Shown here piece by piece: positions 1-6,891 of a DNA stretch of 32,900 nucleotides. The notes under the pieces were generated by a model. That model was not told the origin of the DNA. It saw only the letters and a program-made list of their open reading frames with translations, and did not search any database. The DNA is from Acidimicrobiaceae bacterium (GTDB lineage: Bacteria; Actinomycetota; Acidimicrobiia; Acidimicrobiales; RAAP-2), in assembly GCA_027315045.1 (NCBI GenBank), contig DAHUZS010000128.1, positions 1-32,900 of the forward strand, given 5' to 3'. Position 1 is the stretch's first letter, and every line of letters starts with the position of its first letter. A program made the translations under genes and the position numbers.

Positions 1-764
1 GTCGAGAACTCCGAGTTCTCGGCGACCCACTCATCGGTCGGTTCGGGGAGCCGCTTCTCTTTGACCTCCTTCACCAGCACCGAGAACGCCAGGGCGTCGT
101 CTCGCCCGGGCACGTGGGCGTTGAAGGCCAGCACATCGCCCTGTTTCGCCCCTCGGAGCTGCTCGTCCAGCTCGGGCACGACGCTCCCGATGCCGACCTC
201 ATAGAGGAAGTCGTCGACCCCCACCACCTCCTCGCCGCTGTCCGACTTGGCGTGGAGATTGATCGTCGCGTTGTCCTTGTCCCTCGCGCCTCGGGCCACC
301 TCAATCAGCTCACCGTCGCTCTCTCGGAGTCGATCGACCTGTCTGTCGACGTCCTCGTCCTGGATCTCGAGGGCGGGCACCGTGACCTCGAGCCCCGCGT
401 AGCCGGGGATGGCAACGGTCGGACGGACTTGGACCAACGCGTCGAACTCGACCGCACCGGACTCCTGGCCGGCCGTGATGTCGAACTCGGGCGGGGCGAT
501 GGGGTCGAGCTCGGTCTCGGCAACGGCCCGCGCGTAGAACTCGGGGAGCGCCTCGCGCAGCGCCTCACCGCGCAGGCTGCCCGGACCTCCAAGACGCGCT
601 TCGAGCACCCGACGCGGCACCTTGCCGGGGCGGAAGCCGGGCACCCGGACCTCCTTGGCGAGCTTGCGGACCGTCTGGTCCAGGGCGCGGTCGAACTCGG
701 ACTCTTCGACCTGGACGGAGAGCCGCACCCGAGATCCCTCGAGCGCTTCGGCGGTGGCACGCAT
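1..764 (-). CDS. tig: Trigger factor, ribosome-associated chaperone (C-terminus beyond left edge)
   Basis: Reads leftwards from an ATG at 764 and is still open at base 1, so about 254 N-terminal residues are visible. The start MRATAEALEGSRVRLSV matches the trigger factor ribosome-binding domain. It contains the signature GFRPGKVPRRVLEARLG (about residues 43-59), the loop that docks on ribosomal protein L23. An FKBP-type peptidyl-prolyl isomerase domain follows from about residue 150, recognisable from the segment KDNATINLHAKSD to ELDEQLRGAKQGD. The family acts at the ribosome exit tunnel, folding nascent chains. The C-terminal chaperone arms lie outside the window. In many bacteria clpP follows tig, which would lie off the left edge. 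Confidence is high because both the N-terminal signature and the FKBP insert are present in order. Confidence 0.95.
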   Translation of the reverse strand, partial: MRATAEALEGSRVRLSVQVEESEFDRALDQTVRKLAKEVRVPGFRPGKVPRRVLEARLGGPGSLRGEALREALPEFYARAVAETELDPIAPPEFDITAGQESGAVEFDALVQVRPTVAIPGYAGLEVTVPALEIQDEDVDRQVDRLRESDGELIEVARGARDKDNATINLHAKSDSGEEVVGVDDFLYEVGIGSVVPELDEQLRGAKQGDVLAFNAHVPGRDDALAFSVLVKEVKEKRLPEPTDEWVAENSEFS

Positions 765-822
765 AGCGGGAGGCCTTACTCTACCGGCGGGCGGTTCTCG
801 GACCGGACCATCGACCGGCTGC

Positions 823-1731
823 TCAGACCATGATGTTCATGGCTCCGAGAACCCGGCGGCCGAGCTCCTCGTCCGCGGCGAGGGCGACCTCCCCGGAGGC
901 CAGGGCGGCCTCGGAGTTCTCTCGACCGCAGGTCAGTCGGACGAAGTGCTCCGCTGGCAGGGTGATCCGGACACTCGGTTCCGCCGGCGGGCTGGGAAGT
1001 TCGCTCGCCCGCTTGCCATCCATCCCGACGGCGAGCACCGTCGGGAGGGGCCCGGAGAGGTCGAACACGACCGTGGTGCCGTCCTCGGGCGCGACCTGCC
1101 TGCCGACCACGAACCCCATGGCGGCGGTCAGGCGCCCGAGCGAGACTCGCTCCCCACGACCGCCCCGGTCGCCAGGGCGGTCCACCGCCCAGCGGATGTC
1201 CTGTTCGTGGACCCAGCAGTCCATGATCCGGATCTGCATGAACTCGGCGTAGGGGGCCTCGCCGATCGGGCTCCACCCCGGTTGAGCCCAGCGCTCGGCG
1301 GTCATCGACCGGAGCTCCTCGAGGCGCCGCGCGGTGACCTCGACGAACTCGGCCAACACCTCGGTGCCCGGGAGGTGGCGGCGAGCCTCGACCCAGGCCT
1401 CGTTGGACTGGCCGATCGGGTTGTGCACGTGCTTGGGCATCGGCTCGGGCGGTGGCGGGGAGGCGGTGCCGAGAAGCCCGAGCTCGGTACCGATCATGTG
1501 CGAGACGTGGTCTCGCACGGTCCAGCCGGGGCAGTCCGTCGCGAGGTCCCAGGCGTCGGGGTGCAGCTCACCGAGCATCTGGCCGGTCGCGGTCCAGACT
1601 TCCTCGAGCGCGGCGATGGTCTTTTCCGGGGAGTAGTCGGGCACGATCGAATGGTAGGTCGAAGCATCGACATCCCCCCGGGCGTGCGCCGTCCCACCAT
1701 CTTTCATGATTTTCCATGGTGTTTCAGTCAT
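823..1731 (-). CDS. DinB-fold, mycothiol-dependent maleylpyruvate isomerase family protein (TIGR03083-like)
   Basis: 302 residues from an ATG at 1731. The N-terminal half has the DinB/MDMPI four-helix pattern: CPGWTVRDHVSHMIGTE gives H75 and H78, and MDCWVHEQDIRW gives H175 and D178. These are the expected metal ligands. The C-terminal part resembles the SCP2-like domain often attached in actinobacteria. Family members use mycothiol or a related thiol, but substrates are mostly unknown, so no reaction is assigned. The first 29 codons have an unusually A/T-rich third position. The true start may therefore be the GTG at 1644 (VPDYSPEKT), although a purine-rich GGGGGGA stretch sits before the ATG. 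It lies 58 bp upstream of tig on the same strand and is divergent from the DUF5679 gene. Confidence 0.8.
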   Translation of the reverse strand: MTETPWKIMKDGGTAHARGDVDASTYHSIVPDYSPEKTIAALEEVWTATGQMLGELHPDAWDLATDCPGWTVRDHVSHMIGTELGLLGTASPPPPEPMPKHVHNPIGQSNEAWVEARRHLPGTEVLAEFVEVTARRLEELRSMTAERWAQPGWSPIGEAPYAEFMQIRIMDCWVHEQDIRWAVDRPGDRGGRGERVSLGRLTAAMGFVVGRQVAPEDGTTVVFDLSGPLPTVLAVGMDGKRASELPSPPAEPSVRITLPAEHFVRLTCGRENSEAALASGEVALAADEELGRRVLGAMNIMV

Positions 1732-1830
1732 CAGGGTCCCCCCGATCGTGGACCACCCCCACTAGGTTCGTCCCGTCCCGAGCCTGGTCTTCCCAGGTCA
1801 CGGTGGACCAGATGGCGAGGAGGAGTCGCA

Positions 1831-1989
1831 ATGACTTCGTACGAGGGGTACTGCGTGAAGTGCCGCGACAAGCGGACCTTCGAGGGGCAGGAGGTCGACC
1901 TGGCAAACGGTCGCCGGGCGGCACAGGGCACGTGCCCGACCTGCGGCACCAAGATGAACCGGATTCTCGGCAAGAAAGCCTCGGCCTGA
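1831..1989 (+). CDS. DUF5679 zinc-ribbon mini-protein
   Basis: 52 residues from an ATG at 1831, preceded by the strong ribosome-binding stretch GAGGAGGAG at 1817-1825. The protein has two Cys pairs, CVKC at residues 8-11 and CPTC at residues 35-38, forming a probable single zinc ribbon. The tail is basic (KMNRILGKKA). This is the layout of the DUF5679 family, common in actinobacteria and archaea, whose function is unknown. Nucleic-acid binding is an inference from the ribbon and the basic ends. A GC-rich hairpin follows 11 nt after the stop, consistent with a monocistronic unit. Confidence 0.85.
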   Translation: MTSYEGYCVKCRDKRTFEGQEVDLANGRRAAQGTCPTCGTKMNRILGKKASA

Positions 1990-2000
1990 CTGTGCTTCTC

Positions 2001-2026
2001 GGCGCCGGCACGATCGCCCCGGCGCC
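2001..2026 (+). terminator. Hairpin terminator candidate after the DUF5679 gene
   Basis: GGCGCCGG (2001-2008) pairs perfectly with CCGGCGCC (2019-2026) across a 10-nt loop, starting 11 nt after the stop codon. There is no T tract, so this may be an actinobacterial L-shaped terminator or a stabilising 3' structure. Confidence 0.5.
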
Positions 2027-2162
2027 ACCACCGTCGAGCCGACGGTCCCACCCACCCGGGTAGGCGATCGACCACCTCTGTCGGAGCGCCTCGGCGCGTC
2101 CGGCGCCGGTCGGCCCTTGGCCGGCCGGGCCGGGGCACCGAGTACGGTCTCTCTCGACGACG

Positions 2163-2237
2163 CGGGGCGTAGCGCAGTCTGGTTAGCGCACGTGCTTTGG
2201 GAGCACGAGGTCCCCGGTTCAAATCCGGGCGCCCCGA
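2163..2237 (+). tRNA. tRNA-Pro (anticodon UGG)
   Basis: Complete cloverleaf. Acceptor stem CGGGGCG (2163-2169) pairs with CGCCCCG (2230-2236), with A2237 as discriminator. The anticodon stem CGTGC/GCACG encloses loop TTTGGGA, which gives anticodon TGG. The T-arm is CCCGG-TTCAAAT-CCGGG. The 3' CCA is not encoded. It is followed by a short hairpin with a T6 tract. Confidence 0.95.
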
Positions 2238-2249
2238 CTCCCCGCCGCT

Positions 2250-2280
2250 GTGGCCGACCGCCCCCCGAGGCCGCTTTTTT
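2250..2280 (+). terminator. Intrinsic terminator after tRNA-Pro
   Basis: GTGGCC (2250-2255) can pair with GGCCGC (2269-2274), including one U-G wobble, and six T residues follow immediately (2275-2280). This is the only classic stem-plus-T-tract terminator I see in the window, and it sits 13 nt beyond the tRNA. Confidence 0.55.
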
Positions 2281-2309
2281 CGGCCGGTGGGTGGACCGAG
2301 TCCCTCGGC

Positions 2310-2957
2310 TCAGCGGTCCACTTCGGGCGCGCCCACGTTGTCGCCGCTCGCCCCCTCGGCCGCCCGCTGACGGCCCCGGTGGGTCCGCCACAGGTGGAAC
2401 CCGCCCGCCCCCACCACCAAGACGCCGGCCACCACGTAGGTCCAGATCCCGATGACGTGGAGGGCATGCTGGTAGGCGGTCCCGACGGCGTAGCCGATGA
2501 GCGTGTAGAGGGTCGCCCAGGCCACCCCTCCAGCCACGTCGTAAATGACGAAGGTGCGCAGCCTCAGGTCGCTCAGGCCGGCGAGTGCCGGCATCACCGC
2601 TCGCACCACGACGATGAAGCGGGCCACGAAGACGGCCGGCCCCCCTCGGGCAGCCAGTTGCGCGCGGGCCTTGGCGATCATCGGATTGCGCCCCAACCTG
2701 GTGTGCTCGAGCACCCAGGGCAGGATCACCCGACCCACGCCGTAGCCGATCAGGTACGAGCCGATGGCCGCTGCGACGGCGACCAGGACCATGATCACGA
2801 TCGAGACCCGGTGCTCCTTGGCCAGCACCCCGCCGATCACCATCGAGATCTCGCCGGGAACGAAGAACCCGACAGCGAAGCCGGACTCGCCCACCAGGAG
2901 CCCCGCCACGATGGCGTAGATGATCGGGCCGTGGAAATGGGTGAGGAACTGGGTCAT
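2310..2957 (-). CDS. DedA-family membrane protein
   Basis: 215 residues from an ATG at 2957. The pattern fits DedA/SNARE-associated (VTT) proteins: an amphipathic N-terminus, GESGFAVGFFVPGE (about residues 23-36) with the conserved acidic residue and PGE, then FVARFIVVVRAVMPALAGLS (about 109-128) with the conserved arginines of the re-entrant loop. Four or more hydrophobic segments are visible and the tail is charged and cytosolic. Family members are inner-membrane transporters or scramblases; some flip undecaprenyl phosphate or phosphatidylethanolamine. A UppP homologue about 2 kb away fits an undecaprenyl-carrier role, but that link is inference. It is convergent with the tRNA and divergent from the serine hydrolase. 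Confidence 0.9.
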   Translation of the reverse strand: MTQFLTHFHGPIIYAIVAGLLVGESGFAVGFFVPGEISMVIGGVLAKEHRVSIVIMVLVAVAAAIGSYLIGYGVGRVILPWVLEHTRLGRNPMIAKARAQLAARGGPAVFVARFIVVVRAVMPALAGLSDLRLRTFVIYDVAGGVAWATLYTLIGYAVGTAYQHALHVIGIWTYVVAGVLVVGAGGFHLWRTHRGRQRAAEGASGDNVGAPEVDR

Positions 2958-3051
2958 CGGCGCTCGGCGGTTGCCTCGTTCGATTCACGTGGGGCTCCAG
3001 CACACACTGGCAAGAGCCTATGGGCCGACTCCAGGGTGACTCGGTACGATC

Positions 3052-3082
3052 CCTTCGGGTCATCCGCCTTCGGATCATCCGA
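3052..3082 (+). promoter_or_regulatory. Tandem operator-like repeat upstream of the serine hydrolase
   Basis: Two adjacent 15-nt copies, CCTTCGGGTCATCCG (3052-3066) and CCTTCGGATCATCCG (3067-3081), differ at one base. The second carries a perfect 6-1-6 palindrome, TCGGATCATCCGA (3070-3082). They lie just upstream of the ribosome-binding site at 3091 in the 144-bp gap between divergent genes. A protein-binding site is inferred. Confidence 0.45.
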
Positions 3083-3101
3083 CGAACGCCAGGGAGGAAC
3101 C

Positions 3102-4247
3102 GTGACCGACGCCACCGGAGAGGTCCAGGGGTCCTGCGACGAACAGTTCGAACAAGTCCGGACGGCCTTCCAGAAGAACTTCGACGACGGGCTCGACGTC
3201 GGCGCATCGGTCGCCGTGTACCTCGAGGGGGAGCCGGTGGTCGACCTGTGGGGCGGCTTCGTGGACGAGGCCCGAACGATCCCGTGGCAGCGCGACAGCA
3301 TCATCAACGTCTGGTCGACCACCAAGACGATGACCAACCTGTGCGCGTTGATCCTGGCCGACCACGGCGAGATCGACCTCCACACCCCGGTGGCCACCTA
3401 CTGGCCCGAGTTCAAGGTGAACGGCAAGGAGCGAATCGAGGTCCGCCACCTGCTCTCCCACACCTCGGGTCTGGCCGGATGGGAGGAGCCGATCACCGTC
3501 GAGGACCTCTACGACTGGGAAAAGGCAACCAGCCTGCTCGCTGCGCAGAAGCCGTGGTGGGAGCCCGGGACCGCGTCGGGGTACCACGCTCTCACCCAGG
3601 GCTACCTGGTCGGAGAGGTGGTCCGCCGGGTCACCGGGCAGAGCCTCGGCACCTTCTTCGCCCAGGAGGTGGCCGGCCCCCTCGGTGGGGACTTCCTGAT
3701 CGGGCTCCCCGAGGCCGACGACGCGCGCACGGTTCGGGTCATCACTCCCACGACAGCGATCCTCGACCAGGTGACCATCACCAATCCCCTGCTCACCAAG
3801 ACCTTCACCAACCCCTTGCTCTCGCCCGAGGTCAGTTGGGAAGAGCCCTGGCGACGGGCGGAGATCCCGGCAGCCAACGGTCAGAGCAACGCCCGCGGCG
3901 TCGCGGCGGTCCAGTCGATCGTGTCCAACCGGGGCGAGGCTCGAGGGGTCCGGCTCCTCTCGGAGCGGGGCTGTCGGGCCATCTTCGAGGAACAGTCCAA
4001 CGGCGAGGACGTGGTCCTGAACGTCCCCCTGCGCTTCGGCATCGGCTACGGCCTCGGGAACGAGGCCGTCCCCATCGGGCCCAACGCCTGCTTCTGGGGC
4101 GGATTGGGTGGCTCGATCGTGGTCTCCGACCTCGACTACCGCCTGACCGTGGCCTACGTCATGAACCGGATGGAGGTCGGCCTCCTCGGTGACGTCCGCG
4201 GCATGTCGCTGGCCCTGGCGGCCGCCCTCTCGGTGGCCCAGGGGTAG
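3102..4247 (+). CDS. Serine hydrolase of the class C beta-lactamase fold (esterase type)
   Basis: 381 residues from a GTG at 3102, preceded by AGGGAGGAA at 3091-3099. The open frame extends further upstream, but this start has the ribosome-binding site and matches the family N-terminus. Catalytic motifs are in order: S72-T-T-K75 (nucleophile and base), Y161 in SGYHALTQG, and W332-G-G in the third motif where penicillin-binding enzymes have KTG. No signal peptide is visible, so it is probably cytosolic. Those features point to an EstB/LipE-like esterase rather than a drug-hydrolysing beta-lactamase. The natural substrate is unknown. It ends 10 bp from the convergent uppP stop codon. Confidence 0.9.
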   Translation: MTDATGEVQGSCDEQFEQVRTAFQKNFDDGLDVGASVAVYLEGEPVVDLWGGFVDEARTIPWQRDSIINVWSTTKTMTNLCALILADHGEIDLHTPVATYWPEFKVNGKERIEVRHLLSHTSGLAGWEEPITVEDLYDWEKATSLLAAQKPWWEPGTASGYHALTQGYLVGEVVRRVTGQSLGTFFAQEVAGPLGGDFLIGLPEADDARTVRVITPTTAILDQVTITNPLLTKTFTNPLLSPEVSWEEPWRRAEIPAANGQSNARGVAAVQSIVSNRGEARGVRLLSERGCRAIFEEQSNGEDVVLNVPLRFGIGYGLGNEAVPIGPNACFWGGLGGSIVVSDLDYRLTVAYVMNRMEVGLLGDVRGMSLALAAALSVAQG

Positions 4248-4257
4248 GCCCCGCGAG

Positions 4258-5208
4258 CTAGACGAGGCCGAAGTAGACGATCCCGGCCAACCCGAGGGCC
4301 AGGCAGTAGAAGGCGAACGGCGCCAGGCCGCGGCTCCGGAAGTAGCGGACCAGGAAGTGGACTGAGATCAAGGCCACGAAGAACGCGACCACACTGCCCG
4401 CCAGGGCCTGGCCACGGATGCCGTGGCCGAGGGGCCCGGTCAGGTCGGGGAGCTTGAGCAGGCCGGCGGCCAGGATGGGTGGCGCCGAAAGCAAGAAGGC
4501 GAATCGGGCGGTGTCCTCGTAGGAGAGCCCGCGCCACAGCCCGGTGACCATGCAGATCCCGTCCCGGCTGATCCCAGCGAGCAGGGCACTCGACTGGGCC
4601 ACCCCGACCACCAGCGCGTCACGCCAGCGCATCGAGGCCAAGACCTCCTCGTCGTGGTCCTCCGAGGTCGCGGTCGCGAACGGGTCGACGACGAGCGTGG
4701 GGACCGAGCTCGCGGCCCCGGCGCGGGCGGCCACCGGGGTCCTCGCGGCGCGGGTGGCCCGCCGACGAAGGAACTCGCCGGTCAAGAGGATGAGCCCGTT
4801 GATGGCGAGAAAGTCGGCCGCCGCGTAGGGCTTGGCGAACAGGGTCCGGAGCGGTCGCTCGAGCGCGAACCCCAAGGCGCCCACCGGGATGGTGGCCACG
4901 ATTACGAACCAGGCCGCCCGCTGGTCCGGGGTCTCGATCTTGCCGGCCAGGGCGCTCGAGAAGAAGCCCCGCAGGATGCGAGCCCAGTCCCGCCAGAAAT
5001 AGATGATGAGCGCCGCCGCAGTGGCCACGTGCAGGCCGACCACGAAGGCGAGGTAGGGCGACTTGGCCGAGGCCTCCTGGGTGACCAGGCGGGCCCAGGA
5101 CCCGCCCAAGAAGGCCGGGATGATGATCGTGTGGCCCAGGCTGGAGATCGGGAACAGCTCGGCCACCCCCTGGATGATGCCGATCACGATCGCCTGCAGG
5201 AAGGTCAC
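4258..5208 (-). CDS. uppP: Undecaprenyl-diphosphatase, UppP/BacA family (divergent)
   Basis: 316 residues from a GTG at 5208 with a well-placed GGAGG just upstream. An in-frame ATG 57 nt earlier gives a G/P-rich non-family extension and is rejected. The first catalytic region reads Q13GVAELFPISSLGH26, containing E17, S22 and H26. The second reads GISRDG (S214-R215-D216-G217), where the family normally has SRSG. Eight or so hydrophobic segments fit the family. A polar loop of roughly 40 residues at about 150-193 (RRRATRAARTPVAARAG and on to DHDEEVL) makes it longer than the usual 265-275. The enzyme recycles undecaprenyl pyrophosphate for cell-wall synthesis on the outer face of the membrane. 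Confidence 0.85.
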   Translation of the reverse strand: MTFLQAIVIGIIQGVAELFPISSLGHTIIIPAFLGGSWARLVTQEASAKSPYLAFVVGLHVATAAALIIYFWRDWARILRGFFSSALAGKIETPDQRAAWFVIVATIPVGALGFALERPLRTLFAKPYAAADFLAINGLILLTGEFLRRRATRAARTPVAARAGAASSVPTLVVDPFATATSEDHDEEVLASMRWRDALVVGVAQSSALLAGISRDGICMVTGLWRGLSYEDTARFAFLLSAPPILAAGLLKLPDLTGPLGHGIRGQALAGSVVAFFVALISVHFLVRYFRSRGLAPFAFYCLALGLAGIVYFGLV

Positions 5209-5276
5209 CGGGCCTCCTCCGAGTCCGTCGGGCCCGCCGGGGAGGGACCCAGGTCGTGCCGCCACCCGACCCTAGA

Positions 5277-5310
5277 AGGGCGAGGCGGCAAATTTGCGAA
5301 TCTCCGCCCT
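5277..5310 (-). promoter_or_regulatory. Inverted repeat with A/T palindrome between the DUF6295 gene and uppP
   Basis: AGGGCG/CGCCCT arms enclose a second GGCGG/CCGCC pairing and a perfect palindrome GCAAATTTGC (5288-5297). It could be the terminator of the DUF6295 unit or an operator upstream of uppP; the sequence does not decide. The A/T core stands out in very GC-rich DNA. Confidence 0.35.
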
Positions 5311-5319
5311 CGGGGGGCC

Positions 5320-5592
5320 TCAATCCACTCCGAGCGCCTTGACCTCGTCGTGAGCCAGGGTGGCAAGGATCGACTCGGCCAGACGGCGGGCCGAGCCTGC
5401 GTCGAGCTCGACCGCGACCCGCCGACTCGGGTCGGCCCGGCTCCCAGCCCGGAAGTCAATGCACAGCGCGTGGTCGACCAGGGCCTCCTGGGGGTGATCG
5501 AAGTAGACCACGGCCTCTTCGATCGCGAACCAGCCCTGGGCCCCGAGCCCGGTGCCGGCGACCTTCTCAGTCGAGGTGAGGTAGGTGCACAT
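5320..5592 (-). CDS. DUF6295 family small protein
   Basis: 90 residues from an ATG at 5592. MCTYLTSTEKVAGTGLGAQG, then WFAIEEAVVYFDHPQ, DHALCIDF and RVAVELDAGSARRLAESILATL form the layout of the DUF6295 family of actinobacteria, whose function is unknown. Only 3 bp separate it from the stop of the dienelactone hydrolase upstream, so the two are almost certainly co-transcribed. Its role may therefore relate to that enzyme, but that is only context. Confidence 0.8.
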   Translation of the reverse strand: MCTYLTSTEKVAGTGLGAQGWFAIEEAVVYFDHPQEALVDHALCIDFRAGSRADPSRRVAVELDAGSARRLAESILATLAHDEVKALGVD

Positions 5593-5595
5593 AAC

Positions 5596-6342
5596 TCAGC
5601 CCGCCAGGTGCTCGTCGTAGAAGTCCCAGATCCGGTGCCAGCCGTCCCGGGAGGCCTCGGCGTGGTAGCTCGGACGCTCCACCCAGAAGAACGCGTGCCC
5701 GGCCCCTTCGTAGCTGTGGAACTCGAAGCTCTTGTGGTGCTTGGTGAGCTCCTCCTCCATCTTGGCCACGTGTTCGGGCGACGGGCTGGCGTCGTTCACC
5801 CCGAAGAGCCCGAGCATCGGGCACCGCAGGTCCTTGGTCATGTCGATGACCGCCACCGGTCGCTCCGGGGTCAGCTGGTCGGGCGTGGCCACGACCCCGC
5901 CGCCGTAGCAGTCGACGACGGCATCCAGCTCGAGGTTGCAGGCGCTGAGGTAGCTCTGACGCCCGCCCGAGCAGTACCCGATCACCCCGACCTTGCCGTT
6001 GGCCCCCGGCTGGGCCTTGAGGAAGGCCATCGCGCCGGCCACGTCGTCGAGACACTGCGCGTCGGGCACCCCGCCGGCGGCCCGGGCGGCGGCGGCGGCG
6101 TCCCCCGAGGAGGCGCCGGGCGCGTAGCGGTGGAACAGGTTCGGCACGACGGCCCCGTAGCCGCGCGAAGCGAAGCGGCGAGCGATCTCCTTGGTCGAGG
6201 AGTCGTACCCGGGCATGTGGTGAATTACCACCACGCTCGGATAGCCGGTGACCTCCATGGGCCGGGCGTGGTACGCCTCGATCTCGTCACCTTTCCTCGA
6301 GGTGATGGTGATGGTTCCCGCTTCCATCCTGTCGCTCGCCAT
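5596..6342 (-). CDS. Dienelactone hydrolase family protein
   Basis: 248 residues from an ATG at 6342, with AAGGGGG upstream. An in-frame ATG 93 nt earlier adds a basic non-homologous stretch and is not used. It is an alpha/beta hydrolase with the cysteine triad typical of dienelactone hydrolases: C124 in GYCSGG, D184 in GVNDAS, and H216 in GAGHAFFW. The HHMPGYD segment near residue 41 carries the expected oxyanion region. True members open dienelactones in chlorocatechol breakdown, but no chlorocatechol genes are nearby, so the substrate is open. It is the first gene of a two-gene unit with the DUF6295 gene. Confidence 0.9.
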   Translation of the reverse strand: MASDRMEAGTITITSRKGDEIEAYHARPMEVTGYPSVVVIHHMPGYDSSTKEIARRFASRGYGAVVPNLFHRYAPGASSGDAAAAARAAGGVPDAQCLDDVAGAMAFLKAQPGANGKVGVIGYCSGGRQSYLSACNLELDAVVDCYGGGVVATPDQLTPERPVAVIDMTKDLRCPMLGLFGVNDASPSPEHVAKMEEELTKHHKSFEFHSYEGAGHAFFWVERPSYHAEASRDGWHRIWDFYDEHLAG

Positions 6343-6418
6343 GGTGTGGCCCCCTTGCGGCTCGGTCCCGTGTGTCACGTGCCGGCGGCGTACCGGTCGA
6401 CGGCCAGCCTGCCGGGCG

Positions 6419-6442
6419 AGCCGGGTCCGGGGCAACCCGGCT
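6419..6442 (-). terminator. Hairpin terminator candidate after the RidA-like gene
   Basis: AGCCGGGT (6419-6426) and ACCCGGCT (6435-6442) form a perfect 8-bp stem with an 8-nt loop. It lies about 50 nt beyond the ridA-like stop in the direction of transcription. There is no T tract. It separates the acyl-CoA cluster from the dienelactone hydrolase unit. Confidence 0.45.
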
Positions 6443-6489
6443 GGTTGCGACCAAGCCGGCCGGTCCGAGCCCGGGGGCTATGGGCGAGC

Positions 6490-6891
6490 TCAGTGTCCTT
6501 CGCCGACGACCGCCTCGATCTCGATCTCGACCCGCCAGCGCGGATCGAGCAGCCCCGCCACCACCACCATCGTCGCCACCGGCCGCACCGAGGAGAAGGC
6601 CTCGGCGTGGGCCTCGCCGACCGCAGCCGCGTCATCGGCACTGCACACGTACATCCGCGTCCGGACCACGTCGTCCGGGCCGGCACCAAGCTCGGCCATG
6701 GCGGCCAGCGCGATCTCGAGACACCGCCGGGCCTGGACAAAGACGTCGTCGGGGCACGACCCGTCGGGCCAGATGGGTGCGGTGCCGGCGACGAGGACCC
6801 GGTTCCCGACCCGCACCGCCCGGCTGTAGCCGAAGACAGCCTCGAGAGGGGATCCCGACGCGGCATGGCGGCGGGAGGCCGGGCGGTTCAC
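6490..6891 (-). CDS. RidA/YjgF-YER057c-UK114 family protein without the catalytic arginine
   Basis: 133 residues from a GTG at 6891, which overlaps the crotonase stop as GTGA. Recognisable RidA features are SRAVRVGNRVLVAGTAPI, the FVQARRCLEIALAAMAELGAG helix and the C-terminal VEIEIEAVV strand. In enamine/imine deaminases the PAR motif supplies the essential arginine (R105 in E. coli). Here the aligned stretch is R103-P-V-A106-T, so the arginine is replaced by alanine. Imine deamination is therefore doubtful, and a different Rid subgroup is likely. Translational coupling to a crotonase suggests a role in acyl-CoA or ring degradation (inference). Confidence 0.85.
   Translation of the reverse strand: MNRPASRRHAASGSPLEAVFGYSRAVRVGNRVLVAGTAPIWPDGSCPDDVFVQARRCLEIALAAMAELGAGPDDVVRTRMYVCSADDAAAVGEAHAEAFSSVRPVATMVVVAGLLDPRWRVEIEIEAVVGEGH

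Noticed and set aside
1798-3207. A 469-codon - strand open frame over the DUF5679 gene, the tRNA and DedA
   Set aside because: It runs across the tRNA and in the wrong frame of dedA; the translation is Arg-rich with no recognisable domain.
3102-4247. A drug-resistance beta-lactamase
   Set aside because: No signal peptide, and the third motif is WGG rather than KTG. The pattern fits esterases of the same fold.
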